The notes under the pieces were generated by a model that was not told the DNA's origin, did no database searches, and was given only the letters and a program-made list of their open reading frames with translations. From contig NZ_CP045702.1 of assembly GCF_014216315.1 (NCBI RefSeq), positions 5,084,001 through 5,148,000 of the forward strand: a DNA stretch of 64,000 nt, in the 5' to 3' direction. Numbering within the stretch: the stretch's first letter is position 1; each line of letters starts with the position of its first letter. Below are positions 60,778 to 64,000 of the stretch, piece after piece. Source of the stretch: Streptomyces finlayi. Its GTDB lineage: Bacteria; Actinomycetota; Actinomycetes; Streptomycetales; Streptomycetaceae. A program made the translations under genes and the position numbers.

Positions 60778-62280
60778 ATGACGAAGACCGTCAACCACTG
60801 GATCGGCGGCAAGAGCGTCGAGGGCACGTCGGGTAATTTCGGACCGGTCACCGACCCCGCCACCGGCGCCGTCACCACGAAGGTCGCGCTCGCCTCGCTC
60901 GACGAGGTGGACGCCGCGGTCGCCGCCGCGAAGGCCGCGTACCAGACGTGGGGCACGTCCTCCCTCTCCGCGCGTACGGCGGTCCTCTTCCGCTACCGCG
61001 CACTGCTCGACGCCCACCGCGACGACATCGCCGCGCTGATCACCGCCGAGCACGGCAAGGTGCACTCGGACGCGCTCGGTGAGGTCGCCCGCGGCCTGGA
61101 GATCGTGGAGCTGGCCTGCGGAATCACCACCCAGCTCAAGGGTGAGCTGTCCACCCAGGTCTCCAGCCGGGTCGATGTCTCCTCGATCCGCCAGTCGATC
61201 GGTGTCGTCGCCGGCATCACCCCGTTCAACTTCCCGGCCATGGTGCCGATGTGGATGTTCCCGCTCGCCATCGCCTGCGGCAACACCTTCATCCTGAAGC
61301 CCAGCGAGAAGGACCCCTCGGCCGCCAACCTGCTGGCCGAGCTGGCCGCCGAGGCCGGTCTGCCGGACGGCGTGCTCAACGTCCTGCACGGCGACAAGGT
61401 CGCCGTCGACGGGCTGCTGAACCACCCCGACGTCGCCGCGGTCTCCTTCGTGGGCTCCACCCCGATCGCCCGCTACATCCACACCACCGCCTCCACCAAC
61501 GGCAAGCGCGTCCAGGCGCTCGGCGGCGCCAAGAACCACATGCTGGTCCTGCCCGACGCTGACCTGGACGCGGCGGCCGACGCCGCGGTCTCGGCGGCGT
61601 ACGGCTCCGCCGGTGAGCGCTGCATGGCGATCTCCGCCGTTGTCGCCGTCAGCTCCATCGCGGACGAGCTCGTCGCCAAGATCAAGGAGCGGGCCGAGAA
61701 GATCAAGATCGGCCCCGGCAACGACCCCGCCTCCGAGATGGGCCCGCTGATCACCGCGGCCCACCGCGACAAGGTCGCCTCCTACGTCACGGGCGCGGCG
61801 GCCCAGGGCGCGGACGTCGTCCTCGACGGCACCGGCCACACGGTCGAGGGATTCGAGGACGGCCACTGGATCGGCCTGTCCCTGCTCGACAACGTGTCCA
61901 CGGACTCCGACGCGTACAAGGACGAGATCTTCGGCCCGGTCCTGTGCGTCCTGCGCGTCGACACGTACGACGAAGGCGTGGCGCTGATGAACGCCTCGCC
62001 GTTCGGCAACGGCACCGCGATCTTCACCCGCGACGGCGGCGCCGCCCGGCGCTTCCAGCTGGAGATCGAGTGCGGCATGGTCGGCGTCAACGTGCCGATC
62101 CCGGTGCCGGTCGGCTACCACTCCTTCGGTGGCTGGAAGGACTCGCTCTTCGGCGACCACCACATCTACGGCAACGACGGTGTGCACTTCTACACCCGCG
62201 GCAAGGTCGTCACGACCCGCTGGCCCGACCCGGCGGACGCCCCCTCCGGCGTCGACCTGGGCTTCCCCCGCAACCACTGA
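60778..62280 (+). CDS. mmsA: CoA-acylating methylmalonate-semialdehyde dehydrogenase
   Basis: A 500-residue aldehyde dehydrogenase. It has VAGITPFNFPAMVPMWMFPL near residue 145, the MmsA-type EKDPSAANL, AVSFVGSTPIARYIH, and the catalytic Cys in AGERCMAISAVV near 281. GVNVPIPVPVGYHSFGGWK at the end is also MmsA-like. AAGGAG lies 9 to 10 bases before the ATG. It converts malonate semialdehyde to acetyl-CoA, ending the inositol pathway (iolA role). A strong terminator follows. Confidence 0.94.
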   Translation: MTKTVNHWIGGKSVEGTSGNFGPVTDPATGAVTTKVALASLDEVDAAVAAAKAAYQTWGTSSLSARTAVLFRYRALLDAHRDDIAALITAEHGKVHSDALGEVARGLEIVELACGITTQLKGELSTQVSSRVDVSSIRQSIGVVAGITPFNFPAMVPMWMFPLAIACGNTFILKPSEKDPSAANLLAELAAEAGLPDGVLNVLHGDKVAVDGLLNHPDVAAVSFVGSTPIARYIHTTASTNGKRVQALGGAKNHMLVLPDADLDAAADAAVSAAYGSAGERCMAISAVVAVSSIADELVAKIKERAEKIKIGPGNDPASEMGPLITAAHRDKVASYVTGAAAQGADVVLDGTGHTVEGFEDGHWIGLSLLDNVSTDSDAYKDEIFGPVLCVLRVDTYDEGVALMNASPFGNGTAIFTRDGGAARRFQLEIECGMVGVNVPIPVPVGYHSFGGWKDSLFGDHHIYGNDGVHFYTRGKVVTTRWPDPADAPSGVDLGFPRNH

Positions 62281-62312
62281 TCGGTACCTCTGATCCGTAC
62301 CCCTGATCCCGG

Positions 62313-62343
62313 AGCCCTCGCCCGCACACAGCGGGCGGGGGCT
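62313..62343. terminator. terminator of the iol operon
   Basis: AGCCCTCGCCCGC (62313-62325) pairs with GCGGGCGGGGGCT (62331-62343), 12 of 13 bases, around ACACA, followed by TCGTT. It lies 33 bases after the mmsA stop. Confidence 0.8.
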
Positions 62344-62372
62344 TCGTTGCGGCGACCGTCCTTCCCCGCCGG

Positions 62373-62601
62373 CAGGGCCTCAGCGACTGCGAACAGGCCT
62401 CGCTGGGCAACGGCCTGATGGAGCTCGCCTACCTGCACCACGACCGCCCGGGGCCGCCTCGTCCATCGCCTGCGCGTAGTCGCCGAACTGACCACGGGCC
62501 ACCCGGAACTCGGCGCCCTGTGCACCCTCGCCACGGACCTGTGCCACCGGATGCTGACGCGCCGGCCGAGGCTGACGCCTGTGCCCTCGAAGCGCCCGTA
62601 G
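62373..62601 (+). pseudogene. possible remnant of an unknown gene with one frameshift
   Basis: Switching frames once gives ASLGNGLMELAYLHHDRPG followed by RLVHRLRVVAELTTGHPELG and ALCTLATDLCHRMLTRR, ending at TAG (62599-62601). It reads like the end of a helical protein. No start, ribosome site or family is apparent. It occupies most of the 366-base gap between mmsA and the DUF4291 gene; the rest of the gap holds only the terminator. Confidence 0.3.
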
Positions 62602-62646
62602 AAAACCCGTGGCAGGGATCCGGCCCTTCCCCGCAGGCTGTACGTC

Positions 62647-63270
62647 ATGACCGCACAGCCCATGACCCCGCCGCCCCACGAGATCCGCGCCCGGCACACC
62701 GAATCGACCGTCACCGTCTACCAGGCGTACCCGCCCGCCATCGGCCTCCCGGCCGCCCGCGAAGGCCGCTTCCCCGCCGCCTGGAAGCGCGACCGCATGA
62801 CGTGGATCAAGCCGAGCTTCCTGTGGATGATGTACCGCTGCGGCTGGGCGACGAAGGAGGGCCAGGAGACGGTCCTCGCCGTCGAGATCACCCGCGAGGG
62901 CTTCACCTGGGCGCTGGAGAACGCCGAACTCTCCCATTACGTACGGGACGTGCACCCGGACCAGGCCACCTGGCAGCGCAACCTGCGCCGCGCACCCACC
63001 CGCGTCCAGTGGGACCCCGAGCGTGACCTCCACCTGAACCCACTCCCGTACCGCTCCCTGCAACTCGGCCTCGCGGGTGAGGCGGCCCGGCGGTACGCGG
63101 ACGAGTGGACGGTCTCCATCCGCGACGTCACCCCGCTCGCCCAGGAGATCCACACCCTGGTCCGGGCAGGGGAATCCGAGGCGGCCTCCGCGCTACTGCC
63201 CCGGGAGACCCCGTGGCCCGCCACCGGAAGAGTGCCCCGGCCTTCGGCGCCCGAGGCGCACGGAAGCTGA
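62647..63270 (+). CDS. DUF4291 family protein
   Basis: A 207-residue protein. The family's recognisable stretches are YQAYPPAIGLPAAREGRFPA, then RMTWIKPSFLWMMYRCGWAT and VQWDPERDLHLNPLPYRSLQ, which cover most of its length. The biochemical role of DUF4291 is not established. It is a single gene; ATG at 62647 has a weak upstream site. Confidence 0.85.
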   Translation: MTAQPMTPPPHEIRARHTESTVTVYQAYPPAIGLPAAREGRFPAAWKRDRMTWIKPSFLWMMYRCGWATKEGQETVLAVEITREGFTWALENAELSHYVRDVHPDQATWQRNLRRAPTRVQWDPERDLHLNPLPYRSLQLGLAGEAARRYADEWTVSIRDVTPLAQEIHTLVRAGESEAASALLPRETPWPATGRVPRPSAPEAHGS

Positions 63271-63319
63271 GGCGGCGACCGCGCGCCGCGTTGTCAGTGC
63301 CGGTTGCTATACCTGTCCC

Positions 63320-63754
63320 ATGACCGTCTTCCGTGACTTCAACTTCAAGCTCCTCGTCGTCGAGAAGCTCATGTACTGGGACGAGACGCTGACGCCCGCG
63401 TTCAGCCTGAGGGACCACATGCGGACACACGGCGTCGACGACCTCGATGCCTACGTCGAGGACAAGGACCTGGCGTACACCGTCCTCGACGAGCCCCGCG
63501 CGTACTTCCAGGCGCTGGAGATCCCCGCGGAACTGCTCGCCACCGTGGAGGAGCTGACGTCCGACGGCGGGCATCAGGTCTTCCACGAGTGCGCCCCGGT
63601 CTGGGACGGCGAGGACGACCTCTTCGACGTCCACTCGCTCGACGACCTGGACCTGCTGCCGAACCTCAAGCTCTTCACGGGCGCGCGCGAGCTGGAGTAC
63701 ATGCTCCCCGGCTCCTTGGAGATCCTGGCCGCCAGGGGGATCGAGTCGCGCTAG
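63320..63754 (+). CDS. small protein of unknown function (possibly DUF6892)
   Basis: A 144-residue acidic protein, MTVFRDFNFKLLVVEKLMYW then later DLDAYVEDKDLAYTVLDEP and DVHSLDDLDLLPNLKLF. From memory it resembles DUF6892, but I am unsure. It starts 49 bases after the DUF4291 gene and may share its transcript. No catalytic motif is evident. Confidence 0.7.
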   Translation: MTVFRDFNFKLLVVEKLMYWDETLTPAFSLRDHMRTHGVDDLDAYVEDKDLAYTVLDEPRAYFQALEIPAELLATVEELTSDGGHQVFHECAPVWDGEDDLFDVHSLDDLDLLPNLKLFTGARELEYMLPGSLEILAARGIESR

Positions 63755-63806
63755 TGCTGTGGCCGCGCAGGTTCGCCGGGTTGGTGGTTGGGTTTTGCGC
63801 CTCGCC

Positions 63807-64000
63807 TTACCTCCGCCAGAACAGGTGATGCGCAACGCCGCTCGTGCTGGGCACGACCTCGAGATGGAACCGGTCGAGCAGGTCATCGGGTGACTCCCAG
63901 AGGCGGAGGCCAGACCCGAGCTTCACTGGCGCGACCGCCACGTGCATGGTGTCGACGAGGTCGGCGTCGAGGAACTGCCGGATGGTGGTGACCCCGCCGC
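63807..64000 (-). CDS. dihydrofolate reductase/RibD-like protein, C-terminal part (cut by window edge)
   Basis: The last 64 codons are visible: GGVTTIRQFLDADLVDTMHV, then PVKLGSGLRLW and, at the end, HHLFWRR followed by TAA. This is the typical end of actinobacterial RibD_C (dihydrofolate-reductase-like) proteins, whose GG-x-TI near the NADPH site and the short G-SG stretch are retained. The start lies beyond base 64000. The family has many members of unknown substrate. Confidence 0.85.
   Translation of the reverse strand, partial: GGVTTIRQFLDADLVDTMHVAVAPVKLGSGLRLWESPDDLLDRFHLEVVPSTSGVAHHLFWRR

Noticed and set aside
58835..62277. Two very long minus-strand frames opposite iolD and mmsA
   Set aside because: Both copy the limits of the real genes and show Gly/Arg/Asp-rich nonsense sequence.

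Overview
The window is high-GC (roughly 70% or more by eye) actinobacterial chromosome, almost certainly Streptomyces. The signs are two XRE-DUF397 regulator pairs, many GTG starts, 4-bp ATGA/GTGA gene overlaps, a divergent TetR-MMPL pair, a PS-10 type (S37) peptidase and very long antisense reading frames caused by GC-rich third codon positions. From memory, and not checked, the backbone order (methylcrotonyl-CoA carboxylase, agmatinase, gltA, copper ATPase, iol genes) resembles the Streptomyces coelicolor core. Two accessory islands interrupt that backbone.

Layout. 1-7.7 kb: a leucine/acyl-CoA catabolism block on the minus strand (HMG-CoA lyase, mccA, mccB) with a divergent TetR and twin operators, a phosphatase, a TesB thioesterase and an acyl-CoA dehydrogenase. 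7.8-8.3 kb: a decayed gene split over three frames. 8.4-16.7 kb: defence island 1, containing an ATPase-RloB pair, a type I methylase with a fused specificity-like tail, an XRE-DUF397 cassette, an orphan C-terminal piece of an HsdR restriction subunit and a zinc metallopeptidase. 16.7-25 kb: PucR regulator, ureohydrolase, ThDP enzyme (possible arginine/guanidino breakdown) and a fused ABC exporter. 25-31 kb: secreted proteins (small unknown, S37 peptidase, GH3 hydrolase) and a LysR-EamA pair. 31-36.6 kb: a LacI-controlled sugar or polyol pathway of unknown substrate.

36.6-43.3 kb is defence island 2: a G-rich stretch, a frameshifted HsdR tail remnant, a Septu-like ATPase-HNH pair, a second XRE-DUF397 cassette with two small partner genes, a HEPN protein preceded by a long inverted repeat, an unknown protein and a VapBC-like toxin-antitoxin pair. 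43.4-51 kb: a RecD2-like helicase, citrate synthase, and the copper genes copA and copZ with a CsoR box. 50.7-54.7 kb: TetR-MMPL, a truncated alcohol dehydrogenase and a small HTH protein. 54.9-62.3 kb: inositol catabolism (iolE-like, iolC, aldolase, iolB, iolD, mmsA). 62.3-64 kb: small proteins of unknown function and the end of a dihydrofolate-reductase-like gene cut by the window edge.

The most interesting region is island 1. It looks like a HindI-type restriction-modification locus whose HsdR motor and nuclease part was replaced by an XRE-DUF397 cassette. The orphan HsdR tail now begins immediately after a hairpin that both cassettes in this window share. No tRNA, rRNA, CRISPR array or complete insertion sequence was seen.
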